A stretch of 64,000 bases of DNA from Maritimibacter sp. (GCA_017792445.1 CP051232.1:4562001-4626000); one strand, 5' to 3'. Shown: positions 1 through 10,023, counted from the first letter of the stretch. Numbers and translations are program-made. Notes: generated by a model from the sequence alone, not told the origin.

Positions 1-503
1 GCCTGCGCCGCGCGGGCGGCGTTCTGCGCCCGGTCAAGCGCGACGGGGCTTGCGGTGCCGCTTTCGGCAAGACGCTCGGTCCGCTCGAGATCGGCTTGGG
101 CAAGGTCGGCATCCGCGCGCGCGGCTTCCAGATTGGCCTCGGCGACGTGCAGGGCGGCTTCTGCGGCCTCGACCGCGGCCATGGCCTGACCGCGCGTCCG
201 AAGATCAAGCGCCGCGGGATTGGCGGGCCGCATGCGCGCGACGACCGTCTCGCCCTTCCGGATCGGATCTCCCGGCATCACCTCGACGCGCAACAGGCGT
301 CCGTCCATCGGTGTCGAAACCACATAGGCGTCGCGCACCCGCGTCTTGCCCTGCTCGTCCACCGTCAGCCGCATCGCGCCCCGTGTCACCTCGCCAAGGT
401 CGACCATCGTCGCGCGCGGCCAGAACGCGAAGGCGAAGCTTGCGGCCAGCAGGATCGCGGCAGCCAAAATGAGAACCGAGCGAGACAGTTTCCTGCGAGC
501 CAT
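1..503 (-). CDS. HlyD/MFP-family periplasmic adaptor, 3'-truncated by the window edge
   Basis: The first 167 codons of a membrane-fusion (adaptor) protein are visible; the rest lies outside the window. Residues about 7-28 form one hydrophobic N-terminal anchor. A barrel-sandwich/lipoyl-like half follows (about 45-95, containing VVSTPMDGRL and GDPIRKGETV), then an alanine/glutamate-rich coiled-coil hairpin from about residue 105 to the edge. Adaptors of this family link an inner-membrane ABC exporter to an outer-membrane channel. It starts with ATG 3 bp after the stop of the FtsX-type permease, so it is the third gene of an ATPase-permease-adaptor operon. The exported substrate is not known. 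Confidence 0.85.
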   Translation of the reverse strand, partial: MARRKLSRSVLILAAAILLAASFAFAFWPRATMVDLGEVTRGAMRLTVDEQGKTRVRDAYVVSTPMDGRLLRVEVMPGDPIRKGETVVARMRPANPAALDLRTRGQAMAAVEAAEAALHVAEANLEAARADADLAQADLERTERLAESGTASPVALDRAQNAARAAQ

Positions 504-506
504 GAT

Positions 507-2873
507 CTAATCCCTTGATTTCAGGACGGTCACGAGATCCATCCGGTTCAGGTCGCGCTCGACGAGGAGGCCAGAGACGACCGCCGCGACGATGATGAAG
601 GCCGCCGAGAACCCGTGACTGAACGGATCGAAATAGGCGGGTATCTGGTACAGTTCGGACGAAAACCCGCGCGCAATCGCGAAGGTCAGCGCGTAGCCCA
701 CAAGCGATCCGACCGGCAGGGCGACAAGCGTGATGATCGCCAGTTCTCCCAACAGGACAAAGGCCGTCTCTCCCTTTGAGAACCCCATGACCCGCAACGA
801 GGCAAGGTCGCGCGAGCGCTCGTTCTGAGCGATCCGGGCCGCGTTGTAGACGATGCCGAAGGTGATGATGAACGCCACCGCCCCCATGATGTAGCGCGCC
901 GATCCGGCGCCCTGATCCATCAGCTTCTGCAAAGACGCCCGCGCGTTTTCGGACACGCTGACGCCTGCGACGGTGGGCATGTCCTTGAGGTGCCGGTAAA
1001 CCTCGTCGGCCCGTGCCTCGTCGACGCGCAGACGTGCGCCCGAGATACGGCCGGGTTCGGACATGACCCCGTTGAGGGCGGCCATCTGCATGTAAGCGGG
1101 CGCTCCGATCAGGGTGCTGGCGACGCGGGTCACCGGCACTTCCAGCACCGGCTGACGGCCCTCGGTGACCTCGATCGTCAGAATGTCGCCCGGCGCGACG
1201 GCAAGGATCTCGGCCAGCGCCTCGCCAAGCACGAGCCCCCGGGCCGGCAGCGGAATGGCGGCATAGCGGTCGTCGATCGCGCGGGTCATCTCGGGGTCCG
1301 CGATCATGCCCGAAACGCTGCCGCGATATTCGCGGCGACCGAACTTGAGGGTGGCCGCCACTTCCCGGAACGGCTCGACCGCGATGACACCGGGAATGCG
1401 GGCCAGCTCGAACGCCGCCTTTTCACCCAGCGGGGTGTGGAAGAACACCGTGGCGTCAGAGCGGTCGATCACCGAAAAACTGATGTCCATCATCCTGTCG
1501 AAGGACCCGTAGATCGTGGTCATCCCGGACGCGAGCGCCATGCCGCCCGCGATGCCCGCCGACAGCGCCATGGCGCGCCACGGCGACCGGGCCAGCCCTC
1601 GCAGCACGATCCGCGTCGGCTGGTCCAACCGACGCCCCACCGGGCCCGCGAAGGTCACCGTTTTCGAGTAATCGGCGGGCGCCGGGGGCCGCATCGCCTC
1701 GGAAGGGGTCAGCGCGAAGATCCGTCTCAGGACAAAGACGCTTCCCGCCGACGCCGCGGCGATGCTTGCCGAGACGCCGATGACGAAGGCCGTCGGATCG
1801 GGACGGAACACGAGGAAGGGGAAGTTGTAGAAGGTGGTGTAGATCGGGATCATCGCGCGCCCGGCAAGCACGCCCAGCAGGCAGCCAAGCGCCGCCCCTG
1901 CCCCGGCGATCAGCAGGACAAGCTTGACGTAATGCGCCCCGACCTCCCTGTTGGTATAGCCGAACGCCTTCAAAAGCCCGATCTCCTCGCGCTCGGACTG
2001 CACGATCCGGTTGACCACGATGTACAGCAGGAAGGCCGCCACAGCGATGAAAAGCGGCGGCACCGCCCGGGACATGGTGGCGAGGCCGTCGATCTCTTCG
2101 GTGACGAACCGGTCGGACACCAGATCGCTGCGCCCATAGGCTCCGGTGCCGCCCCATGGCTTCAGCACCCTGTCGACCGCGTCGATCACCGCCGCCTCGG
2201 AACCTCCGCGCGAGATCGACAGCAGCGCTTCGTTGAATGCCCCTTCCATGTCGAAAGCCGCCGCAAGCGCCGAGCGCCGCATCCAGATAACGCCATAGCG
2301 CGCCGGGTCGGGCACCATCTCGCCGGGGGCGGCAACGAACAGGAACTCGGGCGACTGGGCCAGCCCGACGATCCGGATGCTGCGGCGCGACCCGTTCATG
2401 GTGACGTCGATCCTGTCGCCGATCACGTAGCCATGGGCGGCGGCGAAACCCGACAGCAAAAGCGCCTCGTCGCGGTGGTGCTCGGCCGGAAGGCGGCCCG
2501 CCGTAAGGAAGACGGTGTTCAGGACCTGCGCGCCGCTGTCCGGCAGTCCGACGGCCTGCGACTGGACCGGAACGGGGTCGCCGGGAATGTCGATCAACGC
2601 ACGGCCCACGGCCCGCCCCGTCACCCGCGCGACGCCCGGAATGTCGGCGAGCCGGGCCAGCACGGCGTCGGGCGCGCGGACAACGGGGGCGAAGACATCG
2701 GCGAGGTTGTTGCGTTCGTAATAGGCCCTGCGTGTTTCTGTCAGAGAGGCGACAAGCCCGGACATCATGACCTGAAGCATCACGCCCGTCGCGATGACCA
2801 GCACGATGGCGACAGCCTGCCCCTTTATCCGCCAAAGGTCGCGGAACAGTTTTCGGTCGAGGGGGCTCACCAC
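507..2873 (-). CDS. ABC transporter permease with two FtsX domains
   Basis: A 788-residue inner-membrane permease of the MacB/FtsX (DUF214) class. One N-terminal TM segment (about 20-42) precedes a large periplasmic domain. Three TM helices lie at about 270-385. A second copy of the same plan follows: TM near 437, periplasmic domain, three TM helices between about 665 and 780. The duplicated arrangement is typical of DevC/YknZ-like exporters that work with an HlyD adaptor and a LolD-type ATPase, both of which flank it. The start is GTG, overlapping the end of the ATPase gene by a few bases, so translational coupling is likely. A second in-frame GTG lies one codon on. Substrate unknown. Confidence 0.88.
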   Translation of the reverse strand: MVSPLDRKLFRDLWRIKGQAVAIVLVIATGVMLQVMMSGLVASLTETRRAYYERNNLADVFAPVVRAPDAVLARLADIPGVARVTGRAVGRALIDIPGDPVPVQSQAVGLPDSGAQVLNTVFLTAGRLPAEHHRDEALLLSGFAAAHGYVIGDRIDVTMNGSRRSIRIVGLAQSPEFLFVAAPGEMVPDPARYGVIWMRRSALAAAFDMEGAFNEALLSISRGGSEAAVIDAVDRVLKPWGGTGAYGRSDLVSDRFVTEEIDGLATMSRAVPPLFIAVAAFLLYIVVNRIVQSEREEIGLLKAFGYTNREVGAHYVKLVLLIAGAGAALGCLLGVLAGRAMIPIYTTFYNFPFLVFRPDPTAFVIGVSASIAAASAGSVFVLRRIFALTPSEAMRPPAPADYSKTVTFAGPVGRRLDQPTRIVLRGLARSPWRAMALSAGIAGGMALASGMTTIYGSFDRMMDISFSVIDRSDATVFFHTPLGEKAAFELARIPGVIAVEPFREVAATLKFGRREYRGSVSGMIADPEMTRAIDDRYAAIPLPARGLVLGEALAEILAVAPGDILTIEVTEGRQPVLEVPVTRVASTLIGAPAYMQMAALNGVMSEPGRISGARLRVDEARADEVYRHLKDMPTVAGVSVSENARASLQKLMDQGAGSARYIMGAVAFIITFGIVYNAARIAQNERSRDLASLRVMGFSKGETAFVLLGELAIITLVALPVGSLVGYALTFAIARGFSSELYQIPAYFDPFSHGFSAAFIIVAAVVSGLLVERDLNRMDLVTVLKSRD

Positions 2874-3583
2874 TCGATCTCCGCCGGTTTCAGGCGTGCC
2901 TCGTTGACCTGCACCTGCCCGATCTGCCCGTCCACCAGCCGGATGACCCGATGCGCCATGTCCGCGATGTTGGCCGCGTGGGTCACCATGAGAACCGTCG
3001 CGCCAAGCTCGGCGTTCACATCGTTCAGCACCTCCAGCACGGCGCGGCCCGTGGCACTGTCAAGCGCGCCGGTCGGTTCGTCGCAGAACAGAACATCCGG
3101 CTGCTTGGCGATTGCGCGGGCAATGGCCACCCGCTGCTGCTCGCCGCCGGAAAGCTGCGACGGGAAGTGATCCAGCCGCTTGGTCAGTCCGACCAGGTCC
3201 AGCGCCCTTTCCGGCGGCATGGGGTTTTCCGCGATCTCGGTCACAAGCTCGACGTTCTCGCGGGCCGTCAGGCTGGGCATCAGGTTGTAGAACTGGAAGA
3301 CAAAGCCCACGTGGTCACGCCGGAACCGGGTGAGCCCGGCATCGGTCATCGCCCCGAGATCGGCATCGCGGAACCGCGCCGTGCCGCTTGTCGGCCTGTC
3401 GAGGCCGCCGAGGATGTTCAGAAGCGTCGATTTCCCGCTGCCGGACGCGCCAAGCAGCACGACGATCTCACCCTCGGGTATGTCCAGATCGACACCGCGC
3501 AGGGCATGCACCATCGACCGGCCCTCACCATAGCTCTTGGTGAGGCCGCGCGTGACAAAGGCTGTCGCTTCCCTGTCCTTCAC
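2867..3583 (-). CDS. ABC transporter ATP-binding protein, LolD/MacB type
   Basis: A 238-residue ATPase with Walker [10 protein letters not shown], signature [15 protein letters not shown], Walker [13 protein letters not shown] and an H-loop in VMVTHAAN. The EPTGALD Walker B is characteristic of the LolD/MacB/FtsE branch that drives mechanotransmission-type exporters. The frame stays open upstream to 3787, but conserved sequence begins only at the GTG at 3583 ([19 protein letters not shown]), giving the usual family length. I therefore chose that GTG although its Shine-Dalgarno is poor; a longer N-terminus is possible. It is first in the operon with the FtsX permease and HlyD adaptor. Confidence 0.85.
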   Translation of the reverse strand: MKDREATAFVTRGLTKSYGEGRSMVHALRGVDLDIPEGEIVVLLGASGSGKSTLLNILGGLDRPTSGTARFRDADLGAMTDAGLTRFRRDHVGFVFQFYNLMPSLTARENVELVTEIAENPMPPERALDLVGLTKRLDHFPSQLSGGEQQRVAIARAIAKQPDVLFCDEPTGALDSATGRAVLEVLNDVNAELGATVLMVTHAANIADMAHRVIRLVDGQIGQVQVNEARLKPAEIEW

Positions 3584-3925
3584 CCGAAGATCATCGCCCC
3601 CTGTCGCCAGCGCCGCCCCAAAGGACCGCGCCCCGAAACCATACACCGCCCTTGTCGCATCGCACGCGCAGAGGCCGCCTTGATGCAAATCAGGGCAATC
3701 GCGGTGTGGGCGTTTGGGGTCAGGCGTGGCGGCTGCTGTGGTGCTGTGTAAAGGGGTATTGCCGGACGTTCCCGATACCATCTTCACGAGGCCAGAATGG
3801 CTGCCTGTCGCCTGTCACACAAACCGGCCCACTCGGCGGATGCAGAGAATGGGAATTGTCCAATGCTGGCTTCGGAGAGAAGGCCACGGGCGATTTGAAA
3901 TCGCCGCCGAAGCGCAGCGCGGCGC
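3584..3925. other. Intergenic region between exporter operon and imino-acid operon
   Basis: About 340 bp separate the ATPase start from the end of the proline racemase homologue; both are on the minus strand, so this holds the exporter promoter and the end of the upstream operon. I see no convincing gene. One perfect palindrome is listed separately. A lone TTGTCCAA (3856-3863) resembles half of the AraC-type sites found near 28-38 kb but has no partner at the required distance. Confidence 0.5.
3889..3905. terminator. 17-bp palindrome just past the imino-acid operon
   Basis: GGCGATTT-G-AAATCGCC is a perfect inverted repeat with a single central base, 20 bp beyond the stop of the proline racemase homologue. 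Position suggests transcript-end processing or termination. With a one-base centre it is a poor RNA hairpin unless the loop opens by a few pairs, and no clear U-run follows on the minus strand. A protein-binding site for the downstream exporter operon is an alternative. Confidence 0.35.
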
Positions 3926-5005
3926 TTAGCTGACCGCCTCGCCCCCGCCCACGAGGTATCCGTCGCCCAGCGGGTCGGTCTCGTCCACCATCAGCTGCGA
4001 CACCGCCGTGAGCCACGCGCGGCCCGTGACTTCGGGCACGATCCCGTCGAAACGGTCGTCGGTGTAGCGCGACACCGCCTGCCCTTGGTACAGCGTTTCC
4101 ATCAGGCCCTGGTTAACAAAGGTCTCGCCCACTCCCAACTCGCCCTTCGCCACAAGGCAGGCCAGCCGCGCGCAGGTCGCGGTGCCGCAGGGCGAGCGAT
4201 CGAAGGACCCGGTGCGCGACACCGGGACGTTGCGGGCCGAGGCCCCCTTCGTCGCATGCGATCCCAGCCAGACGATGTTGCCGACCTGAGGTTTCAGCCC
4301 GTCGCGGGGGTCGACCCTGTCCAAAGCCGCGTTCAGCGCCGCCCGCACCGGCCCGGCCGCCGCGATCAGGCGGTCGATCATGTCCGGCTCGACGTCCAAC
4401 CCCGCCGCCATGGCGGGAAGGAACGCGTACCACTGGCCGCCATAGGCCACGTCGACCGACGCCGTGCCGCCATCGGGAAGCGCGATCTCTACCGCGCCGA
4501 GGTAGAAGGCATAGGGCGCCCGGAACGCCACCGAGACGCAGCGCCCGTCCTCCAGCGTGACCTGCAGCGCAATACGGCCGGCGGGCGTGCGCAGGCCGAT
4601 CTCGATCTCGCCCGTGTGGTCCGGCGCGGGCAGCGGGACGAGACCCATCTCGACCAGCGTGGTCGCCACGCCGATTGTCGCGTGGCCGCACATATCGGGA
4701 TAGGACATCGCGTCCATGTAGACGACGCCCCACTCGCCCACCTCCGGGTCAGGCGCGATAAGCGCCGCGACGAACATCGAGCGGTGCCCGCGCGGCTCCA
4801 TCACCGACACCCGGCGGACCCAGTCGCGCGAGGCTTCCAACTCGCGCCGGGCGGCGTCGGGGTCCATGCCGGCGGGCAGTCCCGCGCCCGACAGGATGAC
4901 CCGCGTCGGCTGTCCGCAGGTGTGGGAATCCACGACTTCCAACGTCCGTGCCGCCGTGAAGGCAGGCGCGCGCAGCTTGACGAAGGTGGGGGCTTCGGTG
5001 GTCAT
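3926..5005 (-). CDS. Proline racemase / 4-hydroxyproline 2-epimerase family protein
   Basis: A 359-residue member of the proline racemase fold (two DapF-like halves). Both catalytic cysteines are present: Cys106 in DMCGHATIG and Cys273 in DRSPCGTATCA. In this family two cysteines mean racemase/epimerase chemistry on proline or 4-hydroxyproline. The related trans-3-hydroxy-L-proline dehydratases carry Thr or Ser at the second position. The ATG at 5005 is preceded by a GGAG ribosome site; the frame is open further up but without conserved sequence. It is last in the operon, after the cyclodeaminase homologue, importer genes and ridA, which fits catabolism of an imported imino acid. Exact substrate not decidable. 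Confidence 0.85.
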   Translation of the reverse strand: MTTEAPTFVKLRAPAFTAARTLEVVDSHTCGQPTRVILSGAGLPAGMDPDAARRELEASRDWVRRVSVMEPRGHRSMFVAALIAPDPEVGEWGVVYMDAMSYPDMCGHATIGVATTLVEMGLVPLPAPDHTGEIEIGLRTPAGRIALQVTLEDGRCVSVAFRAPYAFYLGAVEIALPDGGTASVDVAYGGQWYAFLPAMAAGLDVEPDMIDRLIAAAGPVRAALNAALDRVDPRDGLKPQVGNIVWLGSHATKGASARNVPVSRTGSFDRSPCGTATCARLACLVAKGELGVGETFVNQGLMETLYQGQAVSRYTDDRFDGIVPEVTGRAWLTAVSQLMVDETDPLGDGYLVGGGEAVS

Positions 5006-5049
5006 GGGGTGCTCCGGTGAGTGTGTGGCGCGGGGGTTCGGCCCGCTGG

Positions 5050-6006
5050 TCAAAAGTCGACCTCTGTGCCCAGCCCGGCGGCGCGGGCGAAGCGAAGCGC
5101 GGCCTGCGCGACGGTCAGATCCTCTGCGGCGATGCCGAGAGACTTGAACAGGGTGATCTCGGCGGGCGACGTGCGCCCTGCATGCAGGCCCGCGACGACC
5201 GTGTGAAGTTCCGTGGCCGGGTGGTCCTTGGTGATCGCGCCGCAGGCCCGTGCAAGCAGCAACTCTCCACACTCCGTCTCGGCCTGCGCGGCAGCATCCA
5301 GGAACAGGCGCGAGGCCGCCACAAGATCGCCCGCGATCTCGCGGGCTGTCGGGCGACTGGCGCCTACGGCGTTGACATGCGTGCCCGGGGAGATGTCGCG
5401 GACCGACAGGATCGGCTCGGCGGCTCCGGTGACGGTACAGACGATGTCCGCGCCAGACGCGGCCTCGTTCGGGGTGGCGGCGACAGCCAGACCCAGCTCA
5501 TCGGCCAACGCGGCGCCATTCGTGCGCGCCCACAGGACGAAGCCGGCATCCGGATAAAGCGACCGCAACGCCGCGACGTGGCTACGCGCCTGCGTGCCGC
5601 CGCCGAGGATCGCAATGCGGGAGGGGTCAGGGTTCGCCAAAGCCGCCGTCGCTACGGCGCTGGCGGCGGCGGTGCGCAGGGCGGTGACGGAGGTCGCGTC
5701 GATCATTGCGAGCGGCTTGCCGGTGCGGCCGTCCGCAAGCATCACGAAGCCCTGATGGCTGTCGAGCCCCTGCGCCCGGTTGTCCTTGCCGACAAGGACG
5801 ACCTTCATCGCCCACGGCCCGCCCTCGGACAGATCGGCCACCGGCATGACGCCCATAAGTGCGCGCCCGGGGCCTGCGGAAAGTTGATGGCGCGGGAAGG
5901 TGCCGATGGTGTCCTGCGCAAGGCTGAGAAACGCCTCGCGGACCGCGTCGAAGGCCTGCGCGGGCGATACCGCGCGGCGGACGTCATCTGCAGAGAGGAT
6001 CAGCAT
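5050..6006 (-). CDS. Ornithine cyclodeaminase / mu-crystallin family protein, possible 1-pyrroline-2-carboxylate reductase
   Basis: A 318-residue NAD(P)-dependent protein. An N-terminal dimerisation/substrate region (GRALMGVMPV near residue 49, AMKVVLVGKDN near 68) precedes a Rossmann domain with glycine-rich motif AILGGGTQARSH (about 132-143). Family members cyclise ornithine to proline, reduce 1-pyrroline-2-carboxylate, or dehydrogenate alanine. Beside a proline racemase homologue, RidA and an amino-acid importer, the reductase role is the best guess. It sits between livK and the racemase gene on the same strand with short gaps. Confidence 0.82.
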   Translation of the reverse strand: MLILSADDVRRAVSPAQAFDAVREAFLSLAQDTIGTFPRHQLSAGPGRALMGVMPVADLSEGGPWAMKVVLVGKDNRAQGLDSHQGFVMLADGRTGKPLAMIDATSVTALRTAAASAVATAALANPDPSRIAILGGGTQARSHVAALRSLYPDAGFVLWARTNGAALADELGLAVAATPNEAASGADIVCTVTGAAEPILSVRDISPGTHVNAVGASRPTAREIAGDLVAASRLFLDAAAQAETECGELLLARACGAITKDHPATELHTVVAGLHAGRTSPAEITLFKSLGIAAEDLTVAQAALRFARAAGLGTEVDF

Positions 6007-6067
6007 GCGGCGGAGCGTTCGGCTTTGTATTCCGGCGGGGGAACGCCCCGCCGGAATGTGACAGGCC

Positions 6068-7345
6068 TTATTGGCCCTGCATCAGTTCGTTGACGCGCTC
6101 GACATCCCAAGTGTCGACCTGGGTCAGTTCGCCGTCTTCGCTGACACCCCAGATCAGATAGGGACCAGAGACGTCACCATAGTCGTCGAACTCGATCGGC
6201 CCGGTCGCGCCGACATAGGAAATGTCGCCGCCTTCGGCCAACACCTCGATGGCACGTGCGAAACCTTCGGGGCCGGGGTTGATCACCTCGCCGCCCGGGC
6301 CGGTCACTTCGCGCACCGCGTCACGGATCGCGGCGCCCTCGTAGACACCTGCTTTCTGCGCGGCCAGCATCGCGATGGCGGCAGCGTCGTACATCGTGTG
6401 CAGACCGGGACCTTCGGGTGCAGAACCAAACCGTTCTTCCCAAGCCGCATTGAACGCATCGACCGACGGTCCGTCGAACTGGGCGTTGTCGATGCCGGCT
6501 GCGTTCTGCAGGTACTCGGCACCCACGGCGTCGATGAATTCGGTCGCCCGCAGCGCGTTGCTAAGCAGGATGTTTTGCGTGCCGCCGAAGGAAAGCCACT
6601 CGCGCAGCGCGGTCGCCCCGTCCGCCGGGAAGGCTACGAGGAACAGAGCGTCCGGCTCGGTGGCCAGTGCGGTGGAAACTTCGGCGCGGTAGGACGCCTG
6701 TTCCTGGTTGTAGGGCACCATTTCGGTGACGGTCCCGCCCGCGGCGGTGAAGGCATCGTTGAACGCCTCGGTCATTGCGACGCCATAGTCCGAGTTGACG
6801 TAGATCACCGCGACGCTTTCATAGCCGCGCTCGCGGGCGATGTCGGCCATCACGAAGCCTTGGGGACGTACCGTCGGCAGAGTACGGAACCAATAGCCCT
6901 GGGTATCGCCGCTGGCCGCCAGTTCGGTGAAGTTCGGCGCGGTGGAACAGCAGCTGATCTGCGTCACGCCTTCCGGCACCGCGACCGAGGTCAGCACCGG
7001 CATCGTGATGCCCGACTGGATCGCGCCCAGCAGCACCTCGACCCCCTCGATCGACACAAGCGACATGGCCGCATCGATGCCGACGTTGGGCTGGCCCTGA
7101 TCGTCCCGCAGGCGATACTCGACCTCGCAGCCAAGCATGCCGCCCGCTTCGTTCATCTGGTCGACCGCAAGCTGGCCCGCGTCGCCGATGGCACCGCCGA
7201 TGGCAGCCATCGAGCCCGACAGAGACAGCACCGCACCCAGCGGATACGTGCAGTCACTGCTTTGCGCCGAAGCCGTTCCGGCGAAGGATCCGCCCGTCAC
7301 GGCCAGGGTGACCGCGGCAAGCGCCGAGTAGATGTTCTTTTGCAT
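6068..7345 (-). CDS. ABC transporter periplasmic substrate-binding protein, LivK type
   Basis: A 425-residue type I periplasmic binding protein (Leu/Ile/Val-binding fold). A signal peptide runs to about residue 28 (hydrophobic core, cleavage likely after ASA in TASAQSSD). The mature protein begins with the usual LGAVLSLSGSMAAIGG motif, and the conserved IGGAIGDAGQLAVDQMNEAGG region follows. The ATG is preceded by AAGGGAA. It is downstream of livM, so the order in this operon is G-F-H-M-K. Together with the enzymes on either side it probably captures a proline-like or related amino acid. Confidence 0.9.
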   Translation of the reverse strand: MQKNIYSALAAVTLAVTGGSFAGTASAQSSDCTYPLGAVLSLSGSMAAIGGAIGDAGQLAVDQMNEAGGMLGCEVEYRLRDDQGQPNVGIDAAMSLVSIEGVEVLLGAIQSGITMPVLTSVAVPEGVTQISCCSTAPNFTELAASGDTQGYWFRTLPTVRPQGFVMADIARERGYESVAVIYVNSDYGVAMTEAFNDAFTAAGGTVTEMVPYNQEQASYRAEVSTALATEPDALFLVAFPADGATALREWLSFGGTQNILLSNALRATEFIDAVGAEYLQNAAGIDNAQFDGPSVDAFNAAWEERFGSAPEGPGLHTMYDAAAIAMLAAQKAGVYEGAAIRDAVREVTGPGGEVINPGPEGFARAIEVLAEGGDISYVGATGPIEFDDYGDVSGPYLIWGVSEDGELTQVDTWDVERVNELMQGQ

Positions 7346-7400
7346 TTCAGTTCCCTTTGTTGGACTTAGCGGGCTTTCTTCATTTCTTTTTCAGATGCCG

Positions 7401-8390
7401 TCAGCCCTTTTCGGCGGCATCTGCCTGAAGCGCCGGCGTAGCGGACGCTCCTGCATGGGTGGAAATAACGTCCTCCTCGCCGATCAGGCCGCGCGGCCGG
7501 AACAGCAGCGTGAGCACGATCACCGAACCGATCAGCATTGCCTGCAGCGCCCCGGCGCGCGACTGGAAGCCGGGCGGCACGAGGTTCGAGATCACGTAAC
7601 CGCTGGCGGTCCACAGGCCCCAGACGATCAGGCAGCCCAGCACCGCGCCGCGGTTGTTGCCCGAACCGCCGACAATGAGCATCGCCCAAATCTGGAACGT
7701 CAGGATCGGCAGGAAGTCGATCGGGCTCACGAAGCCGATGAAGCCGACGTAAAGGCCCCCGGCCAGCCCCATGATCGCCGAGCCCAGCACAAAGGACTGA
7801 AGCCGGATCATCGTCGGGTTCTTGCCCAGCGACCGCGCCGCCGTCACGTCCTCGCGGATGGCGCGCAGGACGCGGCCCCAGGGCGAGCGCACCGCGCGCT
7901 CCAGCGCGACATAGACCACCGCCGCGAACACCAGCACGAGGCACAGGAAGAACACGCTGTAGACGCTCGGCTCGGTGAAGAACTGGTAGAACGGGCGCGG
8001 CAGCCCGACCAGACCGTTCGCGCCGCCGGTGAGCGAGGCGAAGTTCAGCGCGACAAGCTGGATCGAGATCGAGATCCCGAAGGTCGCGATGGCGAGATAT
8101 TCCTCGCGCAGCTTCAGCGTCGCCAGCGCAACGATCAGCCCCGCCGCCGCCGCGATCAGGATGCCCCCTATCACGCCGATGAAATACGGCAGTTCGAACC
8201 CGCCGATCAGACGGACGTTGTCGGGGCCGGACAGGATCGCGGTGCCATAGGCTCCGATGGCGAAAAAGCCGACCACACCTGCGTTGAACAGGCCGGTGTA
8301 GCCCCACTGAAGGTTCAGCCCCATGACGATGATCGCGTAGATCGAGACGACCGTCAGGAAGAAGACGATGTAAAGTGCGATACCGACCAT
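7401..8390 (-). CDS. Branched-chain amino-acid-type ABC permease, LivM
   Basis: A 329-residue polytopic membrane protein with about nine hydrophobic segments and the family motif NLQWGYTGLFNAGVVGFFAIGAYG near the N-terminus. The cytoplasmic coupling loop reads WGRVLRAIREDVTAARSLGKN. The ATG at 8390 overlaps the livH stop as TGATG and sits behind GGAGG; an in-frame GTG one codon earlier is an alternative start. LivM pairs with LivH as the transmembrane channel of the importer. Confidence 0.9.
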   Translation of the reverse strand: MVGIALYIVFFLTVVSIYAIIVMGLNLQWGYTGLFNAGVVGFFAIGAYGTAILSGPDNVRLIGGFELPYFIGVIGGILIAAAAGLIVALATLKLREEYLAIATFGISISIQLVALNFASLTGGANGLVGLPRPFYQFFTEPSVYSVFFLCLVLVFAAVVYVALERAVRSPWGRVLRAIREDVTAARSLGKNPTMIRLQSFVLGSAIMGLAGGLYVGFIGFVSPIDFLPILTFQIWAMLIVGGSGNNRGAVLGCLIVWGLWTASGYVISNLVPPGFQSRAGALQAMLIGSVIVLTLLFRPRGLIGEEDVISTHAGASATPALQADAAEKG

Positions 8391-9292
8391 CACTTGCCTC
8401 CCGACGTGCCGCTGAACAGGCCGGTGGGCCGGACGTACAGCACCAGAAGCATCACGATGAACGGCATCGCCAGCTTGTAGCCTGCCGGGATCACCAGCAC
8501 CGACATCGATTCAACGATGCCGATGAAAAACCCGCCCAGAACCGCACCGACCACGTTGCCCACCCCGCCGATGATGGCGGCGGCGAACAGCGGCAGCAGA
8601 AGCTGGAAGCCGAACTCGGGGCGAAGCTGCACCGATACGCCATACAGGACGCCGGCGATTGCGGCGAGCGCGCCGCCGATGATCCAGACCCATTTGACGA
8701 CGCGAGACAGCGAGATCCCGTTGATCTCGGCCAGCGTCGGGCTTTCGGACACGGCGCGCATGGCAAGGCCAAGCCGTGTTTTCTGCAGGAACAAGTGGAT
8801 CGCGATCACCAGCACGATGGACAGGCAGAAGATGAACACCTGATCCGGCATCACCCGAAGGCCCGGCGCGATGCGGATCGCCATCTGCAACGTGTTTGTA
8901 TAGTAGGTCGCCTCGCCCCCGAAGATCAGGCTGATCAGGTTGCGCACAAGAAGCGCGACGCCGAACGAGGCGAACACCAGCGTCAGGTGGTTCACCCGCC
9001 CGCGCAGCCGCGCGAAGATCAGCTTGTCGATCAGCAGCGCCAGCCCGATGGTCAGCAGAATGGCGATCACCGTCGCGCCAATCAGCGGCCATCCGAATGT
9101 CAGCGGGCCCAGCGGCGCGGATGGCAGGCTGAACACGGTCAGCACGCCGAGCGCCATATAGGCGCCCCAGGTCATCATCTCGGCATGTGCGAAGTTCGCG
9201 AAACGCAAAATGCCCATCGTCAGCGTGAGCCCGATGGCCCCCAGCGCGTAGATGGCGCCCGTCAAAAGCCCGTCGGCCAGAGCCTGCGGCAT
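8390..9292 (-). CDS. Branched-chain amino-acid-type ABC permease, LivH
   Basis: A 300-residue permease with the LivH hallmarks: ALADGLLTGAIYALGAIGLTLTMGILRFANFAHAEM at the start, AMRAVSESPTLAEINGI in the cytoplasmic loop, and a C-terminal YVRPTGLFSG. About eight TM segments are visible. The ATG at 9292 overlaps the livF stop by one base; a GTG one codon upstream is possible. It forms the channel with LivM. Confidence 0.9.
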   Translation of the reverse strand: MPQALADGLLTGAIYALGAIGLTLTMGILRFANFAHAEMMTWGAYMALGVLTVFSLPSAPLGPLTFGWPLIGATVIAILLTIGLALLIDKLIFARLRGRVNHLTLVFASFGVALLVRNLISLIFGGEATYYTNTLQMAIRIAPGLRVMPDQVFIFCLSIVLVIAIHLFLQKTRLGLAMRAVSESPTLAEINGISLSRVVKWVWIIGGALAAIAGVLYGVSVQLRPEFGFQLLLPLFAAAIIGGVGNVVGAVLGGFFIGIVESMSVLVIPAGYKLAMPFIVMLLVLYVRPTGLFSGTSGGK

Positions 9293-10023
9293 CACTGTTT
9301 CCTTCCAGCTCGTCCAAGATAAATTTGCGTCACCTGCGGGTCTTCCAGCAGCGCGTCCGACGCTCCGTCCAGCCGGTTGCGGCCCTCGGCCAGCACGTAG
9401 GTCCGGTCCGAGATGCGCATCGCCGCCTTCGCGTTCTGCTCGACCATCAGGATCGCCACGCCGGACTTCACCAGCGCGACCAGTTGCGCGAATACGTCGT
9501 CCACCATCTTCGGCGACAGACCCGCGCTGGGTTCGTCCAACATCACGATTTCCGGGTGCGTCAGCAGCGCCCGTCCCACTGCCAGCATCTGCCGCTGGCC
9601 GCCCGACAGCACGCCCGCCTTTCTCCGGCTGAACTTCCGCAGGTCGGGGAACTTCTCGTAAGCTTCCTCAACCCGTTCGCGCGCGGTGGCCTTGGGCAGC
9701 GCCTGAGCGCCCAGCTTCAGGTTCTCGTCCACCGTGAGCGAGGCGAAGATATTGTCCGTCTGCGGAACATAGGCCAACGCGGCGTCGGCCATCTTGTGCG
9801 TCGAGATGCGCGTAATGTCGGATCCGCTAAGTTCCACGCGCCCGTCCTCTACATTAAGAAGACCGGCCACCGCCTTGATAAGCGTGGACTTACCAGCGCC
9901 ATTGGGGCCGATGATCGTGACCATCTCACCCTTGGACACATGCATCGAGACGTCGCGAATGATCGGCAGGCCCGGCTGGTAGCCGGCGGTCAGGTTTGCA
10001 ATCTGAAGGATATGCGCGCTCAT
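9292..10023 (-). CDS. Branched-chain amino-acid-type ABC ATPase, LivF
   Basis: A 243-residue ATPase with Walker A GPNGAGKST, signature LSGGQRQMLAVGRAL, Walker B VMLDEPSAGLSP and H-loop substitute MVEQNAK, diagnostic of the LivF branch (Glu-Gln instead of His). The ATG at 10023 overlaps the livG stop as ATGA. It energises the LivHM channel together with LivG. Confidence 0.92.
   Translation of the reverse strand: MSAHILQIANLTAGYQPGLPIIRDVSMHVSKGEMVTIIGPNGAGKSTLIKAVAGLLNVEDGRVELSGSDITRISTHKMADAALAYVPQTDNIFASLTVDENLKLGAQALPKATARERVEEAYEKFPDLRKFSRRKAGVLSGGQRQMLAVGRALLTHPEIVMLDEPSAGLSPKMVDDVFAQLVALVKSGVAILMVEQNAKAAMRISDRTYVLAEGRNRLDGASDALLEDPQVTQIYLGRAGRKQ

Noticed and set aside
990-3170. Long plus-strand open frame opposite the ABC permease (726 codons)
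   Set aside because: It is an antisense shadow in high-GC DNA: Arg/His/Gly-rich, no family similarity, no ribosome site, and it opposes a clear permease gene. The same applies to the many long frames antisense to the liv, E2/E1 and dpp genes.
3856-3863. Lone TTGTCCAA resembling half of the AraC-type sites
   Set aside because: No second half-site 21 bp away in either direction, and it is far from the regulon.
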